This document shows, in pieces, positions 10,158 to 21,938 of a DNA stretch of 64,000 bases (position 1 is its first letter; each line of letters begins with the position of its first letter). The notes under the pieces are model-generated. The model was not told the origin of the DNA. It saw nothing but the letters and a program-made list of their open reading frames with translations, and did not search any database. The stretch is taken from assembly GCA_001598975.1 (NCBI GenBank), contig BBXU01002724.1:1-64000 (forward strand), given 5' to 3'. A program made the translations under genes and the position numbers. This stretch comes from Parachlorella kessleri. Its lineage: Eukaryota > Chlorophyta > Trebouxiophyceae > Chlorellales > Chlorellaceae.

Positions 10158-13100
10158 TCAAGCAAAAGGGTTGCCTGATACCTTGGGCTTGGGTGCAGCT
10201 GGCGCAGAAAGGTCATACGGCATGGCGGCAAGAGAGGGCGGGCCGCCAAAAAGGCTGCTGCTGCCAAAAGGCGACCCTGCGGCAGCGGCAGGTGCAGATC
10301 CGACAGGCGAAGGAGCCACAGCGTAGGCCGCTGGTGCAGCACTGAACCCTGCTCCCGCCCCGTAGTGCTGCTGCGGCTGGCTCAGATGCTGCTGCTGCTG
10401 CCGAGCGACGCCATTGCTGCTGATGCTGCCATAGCTGGGAAGGGCTGACTTGAACCCCGGCGCAAGGTTCGAAAAGGGGTCGGCTACCGCCGACTGGGGA
10501 GTAGCTGCGCTGCTGGCAGACACGAGGCCATGCTCCGAGGAGTTGCTGCTGCGCAGTCCAGCAGGGTCGGCATGTTGGTGGTAAAGGCTTCCATTAGCTT
10601 GTGGGAACCCTGCAGGGTAACAGTTCACAATTCGTTGCCCAATTAGCAGGAGTCAGCTGCAGAACACAACCAGGCTCATGAATACTTTCCTATGGCAGTG
10701 TTGGCTGCTCACCACCCACTCTGAAAGACTCCAACATTTGCAAGCACGACTGACAATGCCAGAGCCAAGCTGACACGGACCAAGAAGCTGATTAGGGTGC
10801 AGAAGCTGAGCTGCGTATAGATATAGCGGGCTCACCAGCTGGCGACAGGCCACCCTGCGGAGAGAAGCCCTGGCTGGAACCGAAGCTGCCTGGTGAGTGC
10901 ATGCTGGCAGCTGGAGAGGGCACCACCCCTCCACCATACACATGGGCCCCTGGGATCACCACTGTGGGCCGTGGCGGCGCCGCCCTCGCAACCGGGGCTC
11001 CTGGGAAAGCAGCTCCTACACTAGGCTGCTGCATAAAACCGCTGCTGTAGCCCGGCTGGGCGCCATACGGCTGCTGCTGCGCCTGAGGGTAGCCCTGCGA
11101 GCAGGACATGACAATACACCGAGGTTGTCAACCTCACTCATGTCCATCCTGCAATGCCCCACAGCGGATGCCAATGTTGATACTACGGTGGTTCCCGGAT
11201 CCTACATAACGGTCCTTCCCGCCTCCCACCTGGCCTGCCGAAGTGCCGTAGGCCCCATACTGAGCCGACCGCACAGGCATCGGTGCTGGTTGCCCATTGG
11301 GTAGCAGCCCTGTCGCCCGTATCTGCTCAAACTCTGGGAAGAATATGTCCAAGGGCACCTCCTTCCTGCTTTCCTCCCTCTTTGGCGGCTGCGCTGCTCC
11401 CTGCGGCTGCGACTGCTGCGGCTGAGACACCGCAGCGACAGTAACAGCTGGCCTCACAGGGTTGGGGCTGACAGAGGTTCCTGCGCCCGCTAACCCCGCA
11501 CCCTCACCAAAGGCTTCCCAATTGCCGTTGCTGGTATGTCCCTGCAGAGGGGCATGACCTTTCCGTACCTTAAGGCAAGCCTTGAAACGATGCACAGCAA
11601 GGCCGTTGCGTACCCATAATCCCTAATCTTCCTCTGCCACATCTATCACCGGCAGCCGTAACCAAGCTACAACAGCATGAACCTTCATGGGCCGCACACC
11701 TGTGCCGCTTGAGTTGATGTTGCATTGGCAGCAGGAGGGGCTACTGGGGGAGCAGGCGCAGGGCTTTCTCCAAAGGCTGCCCAGCCATCGCCGGCTGCTG
11801 CTGGTGCTGCGGCCGCAGGTTCAGTCCCAGCAGGGCTGCTGGTGGTGCCAAAAGCATCCCACCCGCCAGGCGCCTTGGGCTGCTGCTGCCCGCCAGGACT
11901 GCCCCCAGCTGCTGCCTTCGGCGACGCGACATCTAGCAGATTGAAGGCAGGGGCAGCGCTGGTTGCAGACACCCTGGTGGCCGGGGGGCTGCAGGACATG
12001 GGATTATATTTAGCACATAATGGTAGGTCACTATGATACACCATTCAGGCTCCCCTCCACCTCGGCTGAACTCCCCACTTGGCAGCAACCAGCGCTGTGA
12101 AGGACACCCTTTCTAATTGGGGCACAGGACACCGCAGCACAGGGCACCAGCCGACAGCCTTTGCTGCCGGGACAATGCTCACTTATCCTTTCGAACGGAC
12201 AAAACTTTGAACTCATTGGCAAGCAGTCATGTAGCCTCACCTGGCCTTAGCAGGAGTTTTGTCCAGGGAGTCAGTACGAGACACCACCAGCTTGGGAGCT
12301 GAGCCCAGCACATCCGAGATCTGCCGCACCAACACCTCCTTGCCCTGCATCACCGCCATATCGTTCTCATAAAACAACAGGCCGCACTGCGCCATGGCAC
12401 AAGGCATTCATCTGTCTGCAGTCTGTATCTATATGTTCAGTCAATGAGCCTTGGAATCACTGCAGGCCTTCCGTGCAACCCCACCAGAGCACGCCAGCTT
12501 ACCTCTGAGCTTTTTGTGGCTGCGCGCTGCGAAGGGACGTACTGTCGGTCAGGGTCGAGGAATCGTTTCCCCTCGTAAACCGCCTGGATCCATTCGTGAA
12601 TGCGGTCTGTATTGCGGTCTGTGGGCCTGGGCAGCTGGCCTTGCGTCCACTTGGCCAGGTAGCGTGCAGCAAATAGCTGCAGAACGGCCAAGATAGGCAG
12701 AAGGCCTGGTTAGTCCAAAGGAGTATCCAGGCTTCGAAGGTGTTATACATGTACCTACACAGCTTGGCCCCTCCTTAACAGCTGACATATCCTGAAAAGT
12801 GCCCTTGGCTCACCGCTAAGCAACGGCACAAGGCCAGTGCGGTCCCTGGCAGTCAGTGTGACCGCCGCCAGGCGAGTCCAATACTCACCCCGTTGCCTCC
12901 CTCCTGCAGCGCCTTGATCTCCTCCGGCTTGAAAGTGCTCATGCTCACACCCTTAACCCGGTGACCAAACTGTCGGCTGCGGCAGCACCAATACATGTCG
13001 CTCAGCTGCTGAGCAGCCCTTGCAGGGGGCCATGTCACAAATCCAGGTGCAACAACATGCCAGTGGAAACTTACTGGACTCCACTGCATACTGTGCACAC

Positions 13101-13461
13101 GAAGTTGTTGAACTGTGACACCACATACTGGGGACCCTGCATATTAGGGCAAACAGCATGTTGTTTAGCCCTAAGAGGCACTTCTGTCCACAGCTATCTG
13201 CAGCACCGCAGGCCTGACTACCGCAGTTAACACACTCTAACGGCGCCAAGACTGTCCTCCACCGTGCAGAGTGTGTTCCTGTCAGTTGAGGATCAACTCA
13301 TGGGTCGGTGCAAAACGAGGTCCGAGACAGCAAGGCCTTCAGCAAACTTTCTTTCAGCTACTCACTACAGAGTCACAATCCGCGCAGCGCTTATTCTCCG
13401 GCTGCCTGAGCAGCTCACGGAGGATCTTCTCGTGCTTTGCGTCTGTCTGTCTTGCGCTCAT
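10158..13461 (-). CDS. AGD14/AGFG-type ArfGAP with WxxF and NPF motifs
   Basis: Nine exons close in frame to 611 residues: 13461-13366, 13136-13075, 12976-12889, 12676-12503, 12344-12241, 11988-11700, 11541-11230, 11094-10836, 10609-10158. Residues ~10-120 are an ArfGAP zinc-finger domain: ILRELLRQPENKRCADCDSV, then FNNFVCTVCSGVHR, giving CX2CX16CX2C (Cys 27, 30, 47, 50 within one residue) and the arginine finger. The following VKGVSMSTFKPEEIKALQEG and ARYLAKW...RIHEWIQAVYEGKRF match plant AGD14 (ZIGA4) and animal AGFG. ArfGAPs stimulate GTP hydrolysis on Arf at Golgi or endosomal membranes. The rest is low-complexity Ala/Pro/Gln with three WxxF motifs (WDAF, WAAF, WEAF at ~218, 244, 279), an ordered patch VPLDIFFPEFEQIRATGLLP, and a terminal NPFA. 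The exon 1 donor GTGAGT was chosen over one three bases earlier because it restores the canonical zinc spacing. Confidence 0.9.
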
Positions 13462-13877
13462 GGAAGAAGAGTAAGTCAGTGCGTTGGGTTATAAAGAAGT
13501 GCAAACGGCGGTGGGAACTGATGATGTGAGGCAAGCATTGCCATTTTTGAGTGTTCGCGTAATTCCACTGTAGTACGGGCAGTACACTCGACTGCCTATG
13601 GGACATGGATTATCTGTATGGTAGCCGGGTCCTTCCTGGCAGACCAAGATGCCTGGGGTTTGGCAAGGAAACAGCAGGTGGTGGGCCCTTCAAGGCTTGG
13701 TATATTATGTGCAAACAATACCACAATACGGCGTTGCTGCTGGCTATAGCGAGCCGGTGGACCTGCTGATGACTGCATTTACTGCGGGAGTGGGACCACC
13801 TTCCCCTGTTCCAGTCATAAACAACTTGTCAGACACCAATTGCAAGAGCAGGGTCTGTCGATAGGGAGCCATCATGT
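13462..13877. other. Intergenic between ArfGAP and Ccs1 genes
   Basis: About 415 nt between the ArfGAP start and the Ccs1 stop, both on the minus strand. I see no gene and no TGTAA signal for Ccs1 here. It should contain the ArfGAP promoter. Confidence 0.4.
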
Positions 13878-16800
13878 TCACTTCAACGCCGGCGCCGCCG
13901 GCAGCACCTCTGGCACGGCATCTATCACCTCCTGCAGCTCCTGCTGGAACCCAAACTTGGCGCGGTTGGAGCGGCCGCCCACCACCACGCTGCCGCCCGC
14001 TTGCTGCGTGGCCCATACTTGGGAGTGTGAGAGGTAGCTTACAACTGTGGTCAGGCACATGCCTGCGGGGTGAGAATACCATGGTGTCAGGGAAGTGCTG
14101 CGCAAGGGAAGGTGGTTTGCTAAGAAGTAGGTGTGAAAAGTATGCCAGACGAAAGCGTGGCAGGGCTTGGGTGAGGGCCAGATAAGCTTGCCGAGTGCTG
14201 AGCTGCTTGCAAAACCCCTAAATCAAGCCAGGAGGTCGGCACGGCAGTCTCCTCATGCAGACACAAATTTGACTATTCTCTCATACCTCCGAAGCCAGCA
14301 TATGTAAGTGGCACGCCCGGGTCATGCTTCAGCTCAAAGCCGGTTCCCGCAACTATGCGCTCAATGGTAATCTCCATCCCATCAACCCTACACAAAGTAG
14401 CGCAGCTTTGTTCAGTCAAGCCAGCAAGGACAACAGGCAAAGCCACATGTATTCCTGCTGCACCAGGGTGGCAGGCTTTGCACATGGGATGCCATGGGGT
14501 TACACAACTCCCCATAGCTGCGATGCCCAGGTTACCACTCACACGCCGCCCTGTCACTCCCCAAGGTCTGACCCACTGATTACAACAGACTGCCAAACTT
14601 GTACAAGCCAACAAATGTGATAAATTGTAGGCAGTGCTCGGTACCACAAACCCGCTCTTCTTGCATCCAACCTGTCAGCTCACAAGTATATGAACTTTGA
14701 CCCTCCTACCAGCCACCATGCTGATGACTCGGAGTAGCCTAGCTTACTTACATGATAGACTTGCCCGAGCCTGGGCGCCTCACGCCTACAAACTCGCCCT
14801 TGCTGTCATACAACACCACCGACTGCAGGTACGCAAGCGAGGCCAACTTTTTTTAAGGGTCCAGTTCTCCTTAGGTCTCCAACATGCTACCTCGGTAATG
14901 GTTAGACGAGGGCAAACAAACGCAGTGCAGACAGCAGTGATCAGGAGCCATTCATTTGAAGACAAGCAAGGGACTGATGCACGAGAGGGACCCACAGCAT
15001 GAACAGCCATACCTGCAAGTCCTTGGCCAGGACAGACACCCCTATGGGCTTGCCGCCCTGGCTCGGGTTTGCGGCTGGAATAAAGGTGGCAAACAACTTG
15101 GACTCATCGCCTGCAATCGTAGCAGACCTAGGTAACTTAGTCTTAAACGCTGCAGGACTCCAGGTTTTAGCAACTGTTCAATCCTCCTAAAAACTGCAGG
15201 TGCAGGGCTACAAGCCCTGGCCATGGCCGCCGTTATTATCCCCATGGAGTCCATGCCAAGCCTCGGCAGGGCGCCGACACCTTGTGCAGCCGACAGAAGC
15301 CAAGCACTTTAGCACACGCACCCACCTGCCTTCCCTGCCAGCCGTGCCATGGGCAGATTAAAGGGTGTGCCGTCGGGCGGCTGCAGCGGGCTGCCGACTG
15401 CCCTGACCGTCAGCGCTGACATGGACCAGTCCGTCTGGTAGGCCGTCACGCCCCCATAGCGCAGCGGCTGGTTAACTGACATGGTGCGGCTGGCAACCTC
15501 CCGACCCTCCAGGTCGCGTACTGCATATGCATGGACACGGGAGAACACCCTAAAAAGGTCGTAAAGTGGAAACTCGGTGGGAGCGGTGGCCACAGCCACG
15601 GGACGAGCGCAGGGCGCTTGTCCAGCTTGCCATACTGAGATTAAGCATAACGCCGCAGCCTCACAGTCCCCCCACCAAGGCACACAAAAAAGACGCCCCA
15701 GCTGCGGTTGCCGCCGCCAGAACCCTGGTCATGATGTGCAGCAGTGAAGCACATCGCCAAGAGCGCCCAACTTACATGTGACGTCAGAGTAGAACTGCCG
15801 GATGCTGCCATCTGAGCGGTAGTCAATGCGGAAGTCGTCCACATGAAGCACCACGCTGGCACCTGCAGGGCACAGATGCATACCACTACAAATCCCACCC
15901 GCAGCAGGTAAAGCTGTAGAAGGCGGGGAATATCCCGATCCCCCCAACCCCACCCCTACCACCCTCACACGCAAAGCCTACGAACTTAGCCACGCCTCGG
16001 AAGTGGCAACATTCGTGGCAGACGGCACTCGAAGCAGGCCACCTAGTCACCACCCTCGAGGTATCTTACTTTGACACTGGGGCACCGAAGCCAGCACTGG
16101 CAGCAAAACCCCCTGAGGCCCTAACAACAAAGACACCACGCCGCCCACCTACCTGAGGGGTACTGCGCCACCGGGGAGTTGGGCTCCAGCGCCTGCGCCA
16201 GCAGGAGGTCCCCTCCCTCGGGCACCATGGCGCTGCCCTTGAAGCCGCCCAGCAGCCCCGCGCAGATGCCCGCCAGGGCCAGCAGCATGGAGGCGTGCAC
16301 ACCGATGGGGCCCATCTTGCCTGCCAAGCCCTTGAAAGCGTACAGGCTGCCGTCCCGCAGGAAGACCTGCATGCAGGCTTTGACGGGCTGGATAGATCCC
16401 ACCTGTTGGGACGGTATGCATCAAGAGCCTTGCTTGACACACCCTCCAGGCAAGAGATGTGAGGCGGGCCGGGAAGCACCAAATCACTCTGCCAGGACGC
16501 CCTGAAGGCAGCTTGCTAAAACTAAACAAGAAAAGCAACTACTGTTGCGTCTTTGGCAGCCAGTACTTTATTTTTTATACCTCGCCACCCCACCTGGTAC
16601 TGCTTGCTGGCCAGGGCTCTGCCCACGTCCTCAACCCTGGCATTGGGCAGCAGCTCCGCCACCTCCTGCTTTGCTATCAGGTCTGGGTCGCTGCGGAACC
16701 GCCAGCGCTGCGCAACCCGCACCGCCGGCCACTGGTTGGTCCAGGTACATGCTGCCAACGAGGCAGCCCACAGCGCGATCAGCAGCAGGAAGTAGTCGGC

Positions 16801-17493
16801 GGTGTAGATGTGGTCCCACTGAAGGCCCCAGATCAGCCGGCTGGTAACAAAGCCCAGGACCTTGTCGCCCACATCCGGGTAGTTTGCTGCGTAGAACTCA
16901 TAGGGCTTGTTCTGGGGGATGACCGTGCCAAGGGCGCTGAGGGCGGCTATGCCTGCCAGCTCTGCAATAGCCAGCTGGAGGTTGGCAAGTGGCCGCACCA
17001 GGCGCCTAAGCGCACTGAGCGACAGGACGCTGCCGCTGTCGCCTCCACTGTTGCTGCCCTGGGGGCGTGGTCCACCCCCGCCGTTGCTGCTGCTGCTCAT
17101 AGCAGGGCTCCTGGAAGTGGCAAGAGCCTGTTGCTGCTCCTGCTGTAACGCGCTGTCTGACAAGGCGGGGGCGTTACCTGGCGAGGGGCCTGCAGGTGGC
17201 AGTCGGTGTTTAGAGCAACATGCAAACGCCGGGCTATGCTGCTCCATGGATGAACAAGGTAAGCACTGATAGCAGATAACCTGGCAGGTGTACCAGCGGG
17301 GAGACCAAGCCTTACCAGCTGCAGCCTTCACAGCTCTCCAACCCGCTCGTCTTGCGCTCATCTTATAGCCAGTATTGGCTGCCGGCAGGCCTCGCCAGAC
17401 CGCCCGCTTGCAGGTCCACTGCGTGGCTCTCAGCCCAGAGGCTAGACCGGCTTCTTTATGAGCACGTGCATGACACCCTGCTGTAGCGTTCAT
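13878..17493 (-). CDS. CCS1: Chloroplast c-type cytochrome biogenesis protein Ccs1 (ResB family)
   Basis: Nine exons close in frame to 586 residues: 17493-17316, 17189-16594, 16402-16153, 15862-15776, 15520-15326, 15110-15013, 14822-14752, 14387-14287, 14062-13878. Ccs1 works with CcsA in the thylakoid membrane to deliver and attach haem to apocytochromes f and c6 on the lumen side. The N-terminus (~100 residues, Arg/Ala/Ser-rich, few acids) looks like a chloroplast transit peptide. Then come LQLAIAELAGIAALSALGTV (first membrane helix), YFLLLIALWAASLAACTW (second), GPIGVHASMLLALAGICAGL (third, with the family's conserved His), a large lumenal domain including SVNQPLRYGGVTAYQTDW and the C-terminal helix with GMCLTTVVSYLSHSQVW. 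Chlamydomonas CCS1 is of similar size. The start could instead be an in-frame ATG at 17553; I chose 17493 because it begins the transit-like segment. Confidence 0.93.
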
Positions 17494-17690
17494 GGCTGTT
17501 GGGGGCGCAAATGTCACGGATGAGCTCCTCACGCAGGGCGCTGCGTCACGCAAGGTCGTAAGGTGACGAGTTGCGTGGGTTCAGTGGCGGAGGAACCCAA
17601 GTATTGATGTCTGCGGATATCTCAAGAGCGCCAGCACTGCATACATTATAGGGACGACAAGTTATCCGAAACAGAATTAGCAAAGCTGAC

Positions 17691-17730
17691 CTACCCCCCC
17701 CCCCCACCCCCCCCACCCACACACACACAA
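17691..17730. repeat. Poly-C / CA simple repeat
   Basis: Runs of 10-14 C broken by single A, followed by six or seven CA units. It directly abuts dispersed repeat copy B, possibly as its flank. Confidence 0.8.
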
Positions 17731-17818
17731 TTAGTATGGGTGGCAGGTAGTGCGAACAGGGAGTAGAGCTGGGCTGGACTGGACTTTGGAAGGAATGGAC
17801 AGGGCTGGATGCAGAATG
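17731..17818. repeat. Dispersed short repeat, copy B
   Basis: Begins TTAGTATGGGTGGCAGGTAG, continues TGCGAACAGGGAGTAGAGCT and ends at GGGCTGGATGCAGA. Nearly identical to 9590-9625 in its first block and related to 53010-53165. Confidence 0.6.
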
Positions 17819-18007
17819 AACCTGAGTCTTGCCTGAGTTATTATTATTGAATAGCCCATCACAGTTCTGAAGTATCACAGCCATGGATGTATGTCAGGTT
17901 AGCAGTTGTCAGATGTGCAAGAGGTATCAGAGCTATTATTATCTTGCCTTGACAACAAGCCTTCAAGGGTGCCACACTGTGACTAATGTGAGTGGCACCC
18001 TCCGGCG

Positions 18008-18012
18008 TTACA
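18008..18012 (-). promoter_or_regulatory. Polyadenylation signal TGTAA of UTP18
   Basis: TTACA on the plus strand, about 305 nt past the UTP18 stop. Confidence 0.45.
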
Positions 18013-18317
18013 TACCATGCATTGCATGCCCATCTTTTGAGGTCCCTGGGGATACCAGGCAAAACACATGGCGCCTGCTCTCCTACCGATTGGCTCGTTC
18101 GAGGGCTGCCTAAGCTGACAAAGTGGACCAGGTGACCAAGGGTGACCTCCCTGACATACCGTAATACCATAAGTCAGGCAAACAATGTAGGCTAGGTCTA
18201 TAAACCCTGTCAGTGCAATACCAGTGCAATACCAAAGCAGAGGCCCAGCCTGTCCTACTGTGCCAACTGCCGCTTGCAAGCAACACTGACACGTGTTACT
18301 ACAGCTACACCAGTGCC

Positions 18318-21300
18318 TCATGCCCGCGCATAGTGGTGCAGCCTGTACAGCAGCACCCTGCCCTTGGCATTTCCCACCGCCAGGTAGCCGCCGCCCGGCG
18401 AGAAGGCCAGCGAGTGCACATAGTTTAGCGGCGAGCGCGCGGTGGGCCAATTCGAGAACACGGTACAGCTTGGCAAATGCACCAGCCGCAGCGAATCGCG
18501 CTTAAGGCGGCTAGCCATGGCCAGGATTTGTGCGTCGGAGTTGAAAGCAAGTGAGTCGATGGTGGTCGTGAGGTTCATAAGAGACTTCAGCGGCTTGGCG
18601 GCAAGCGGCGGCCGGGGAGCCTCAGCAGAGGAGGCAAGCGAGGAGGCTGCCTGCCGGCGCTGATAAACGTTCACAACACCGCTGTTGGAGCCTGCAAGTA
18701 GAGAAAACTATGGTGGGACGGTCAGCCGATACGTTACGTGAGTGGAGATGGCCTAGGAGTACACAACACGGACTCAATATACCTTAATGAAAGGCTGGTT
18801 CACACCAGCCATCCTATGCCAAAAGAGCCTCCGCTCACCCCACCTATTGCAGATGGCAACATACCGGAAAAGGCAACCAACTGCTAGCACGACGCTGCTG
18901 CCGCCGCCGCCGCCTCCCATCCCCCCCCTTCCCCGGATCACAACACACCTGTCGCAAACAAGCCACCGTCCGGAGAGCATGCCAGCGCTGTGCCGTTGAG
19001 GCAACCCTCGTCCACATATCGCTGCGAGCACCGCTGCATGCGCAGGTCCCAGACATACACAGTGCCGTCGCCGCCAGAAGTAAGCAGCTCCGTGCCGTCG
19101 GCAGTGAAGGCGCCAGTGCGCACCTGCAAGCCAGGAAGCATCCACAGACCGATTGTAAGTTATGAACTAGTAGCCGTTGCCCTTACCTTTGGCCTGCAAG
19201 GGAAGAGCCGCTTTCCGGTATGGGAAACAGCAACGGCATCCAACACTCAAAGAAGACACCATCTGTTCGTGCGCATTGGGGCGCTGCGTACTAGCCTAGC
19301 CACTGCTCTCACCGTGCCGTTCATTTTCAGGCTGCCGATGCACTGCCGTGACTTGAGGGACACCAGCGGGATGTGACCTTCGTTGCCAAAGAAGGCCACC
19401 ACTGCAGAGAACGAAGGTGACCAGCAATCCGATGGGAACAGCCAACATGGGCATGGGAAGAAGAACCCCGCATGTCCACGCTCTTTCCGCTGCCACCACC
19501 GCAGCAGCGCTGTCAGGGCAGTGGTGTCATTGGGGGCTACTAGCGCTCTTCTCACACATCCAGCTCTTGGCCTACACTTACAGGGAGTGCAGCGAGTGAC
19601 CAACCCAAGCCCGAAAGCCTACCCCAGCCAGCTAGACTAGCAAACCCACAGCGGCCGGCCATACGTGCCTCTTGTGTGGCTGGCTCCTCACCTGGCCTGT
19701 CCTGGTCGTGGCTGGCCACAAAGGTCTCCAAGCTCTTCTCATCACGCCCAAACAGGCCTGCCACCCGCTCCACCCGCCCGCCGGCTAAGTCCAACTGGTA
19801 GAAGAATTTGCGTCGCCCCGCTGCCACGACCTGCGAAGGAGATTGCTGACAACTTCAGTGACATTGACCCGCAGCTGACATCCCTGCCTTGTACAGCTCA
19901 ATACACTCGCCGAAACGCCTATTTATTGCCACGACAGGGCCTCCTGGCTTGCACCTTGCTCCACAAATGGCCAGCCGTTGGGGGTGTCAGAGGCAAACTT
20001 GCCTGCGTGCCTCCTCCCGCAAACGCTGCCTTGTGCACCGGCATGTCTGCGAGGTACACGCTCTGCACCTTGGGGTTGGCCACACCGTCCACATTGAAGA
20101 ACCGCAACCTGCAGCCAGTCCGGCCACGATCCCTGACAGATATTTACCGCTGATAACATGATACGTTCACTGCCCAAAGTGTGCAGGTACTCGCAGGCAC
20201 CGTAGGCACAAGGAGAACTGGGCGGCAAGGCTCCAAGACACCAAGAGGTGCGGGTGGAGTGGCTGCAATCCCGCTCGCAGGGGTCCCTCCGCCCCACCTC
20301 TTATCAAAGCCTGCCACCAACAGCAGCTGGCCATTGCTGTGGAACTCCACGGACCGCACAACGGAGCCGCAGGGCTCGGCCTGCAAGGATGGGCATGCAG
20401 CCGTGCTGACTGTCGAAATGGACCACAGAGCAATTTTAAGCGTATAACGTCTACTTGGGCACATCTGGAAGCCGGGCATTTGCTATGCTACAACTGGACT
20501 GCATCATCTGGCAACTATTGAAACTATGGTTCACATCGGTAAAGGCTGCAGAACATGAGAGGCCCAATCGCGCTAATATACGACCACAGGCTTCTTTCCC
20601 CACAAACGACTCGCTGGGCCACACCTGGTTGGCATCCTTCAATCGTGTGGTTTCTAGGAGGCCAGGAGGCAGCGCTGTGCCCTTGGCCAAAAGCCCGCCC
20701 GCTTGTTGCAGCAAGCCCGCCGCCCCGCCTGCCTCATCATCTTCACTGCCCTCCGCTGCTGCCTTCCTCCTTGCTTTCTTGAGCGAGGCCCAGCTGGTGC
20801 GGGGGTTGAGCTTGGTATGTTGCTGCCGCAGCCGCTGCTCATAGTCCTTGCCTGCGTGCCGCCAGCACAGCAAACTCCAACTCATACCAACACACACCAT
20901 GCAGGAGAGCCTGAACTTGCCAAGGCAGAGCTGCTGCAGTACCTCAGCTCACCCTCAGAATAACCAATACCAGCTGCCGGCGCTGCCTTTGCACTCCGTC
21001 AGAGTCCCACCGTGAAACTTATGTGAGCAAACAAGCCAGCCGAGAGACACGGCCCCCACCCACCTGGGAGCGTTGTCTCCTCCTCCGCTTGCCGCAGCTT
21101 GCGGAGCCGCGCCCTGCTGGCAACATTCACCTCCACCAGGGCGTCATCAGGGTCATCCCACACCGGCCGCCGAGCTGCCGATGCCTGGCCGCCAGCGCTC
21201 CGCCCAGCGCCTGTTCCTGCCACCGCTGCCCCGGCCGCGCGGTCCTCATATATCAAAAGGCCCTGCTGCTCGTCTGCCTCAATAGCTGCTAACCCTGCCT

Positions 21301-21591
21301 CCCTGACAAGGTCAGCAACACGACCAAAGCCGGCGTGCTGCGGCTCCTGCTCCAGCCCAAGTCGGTCCAGTGCTGCCACATCCTTGCTGAACAGGAAGCT
21401 CTCCAGTTCCGCCGCCTATAAAACATATACGGTTAGGTCATGCAGTTGCGCAGGTGCCCTGTGAACGAGTGCGGCTTCTCTCTAAGTGGGAGCAGCGTCC
21501 AAGCCATGGTAAACCCCACCTGCCGCCGTTCATCTTCGGTAACCCTGTTCTCTACAGTTTTCTGCTTTTTCAGGCGCCGTTCCTTCTCCAT
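18318..21591 (-). CDS. UTP18: U3 snoRNP / SSU processome WD40 protein UTP18
   Basis: Nine exons close in frame to 545 residues: 21591-21520, 21415-21064, 20851-20604, 20380-20298, 20108-20003, 19830-19692, 19401-19313, 19123-18949, 18691-18318. UTP18 is a nucleolar WD-repeat subunit of the small-subunit processome, needed for early 18S rRNA cleavages. The Lys-rich start (MEKERRLKKQKTVENRV), an acidic-rich N-terminal part with PVWDDPDDALVEVN and RARLRKLR, then HTKLNPRTSWASL, and a beta-propeller follow the human and yeast proteins in order: VEFHSNGQLLLVAGFDK, FFNVDGVANPKVQSVYL, FTADGTELLTSGGDGTVYVW, and the diagnostic C-terminus RLVHLPSCTVFSNWP plus YLAVGNAKGRVLLYRLHHY. Intron 5 starts with GC (GCAAGT), one of several GC-AG introns here. 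It is divergent from the alpha-mannosidase gene. Confidence 0.95.
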
Positions 21592-21938
21592 GGCAGCGTG
21601 CTTAAAATACAAGGATACTTAAGATACAGGTATAGTGCATGCAACGCATGCGGGCAACGAGCAAGTGAGGCCACGTCAAATCGATGAAGCGAACCTTAGC
21701 ATTGCTTGTTGTTATAAGCATGCCTGGCTCCTCACTGTTGCGCCCTCAAGTACTGTCCTGCCAGCCACGTATGCATGGAATTTTAGCTAACCTAGCTTGA
21801 GAATCGATGTGATGGGATTGCGGCAGCGATCTGAAGCCTAGGGGTGTCCCTAGAAAGTTGTTATTAGGTCATCTCTGGCGATCACAAGGCGACAAGAGGC
21901 ATAGCCGATCAGGGTAGCTTAACTAGCAGCCTGGCCCA
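21592..21938. promoter_or_regulatory. Shared divergent promoter, UTP18 / alpha-mannosidase
   Basis: 347 nt separate the two ATGs in head-to-head orientation, so both promoters and 5' UTRs must lie here. No clear TATA box; relatively AT-rich for this window. Confidence 0.5.

Larger units (their letters stand above)
17494..18317. other. Intergenic: simple repeat, dispersed repeat, UTP18 3' end
   Basis: No gene. Contains a C-rich/CA simple repeat (17691-17730), copy B of the dispersed repeat (17731-17818), the TTACA signal for UTP18 (18008-18012) and the putative Ccs1 promoter. Confidence 0.5.

Noticed and set aside
16459..17148. 229-residue plus-strand open frame
   Set aside because: Antisense shadow of Ccs1 exon 2, which has clear homology and membrane helices.
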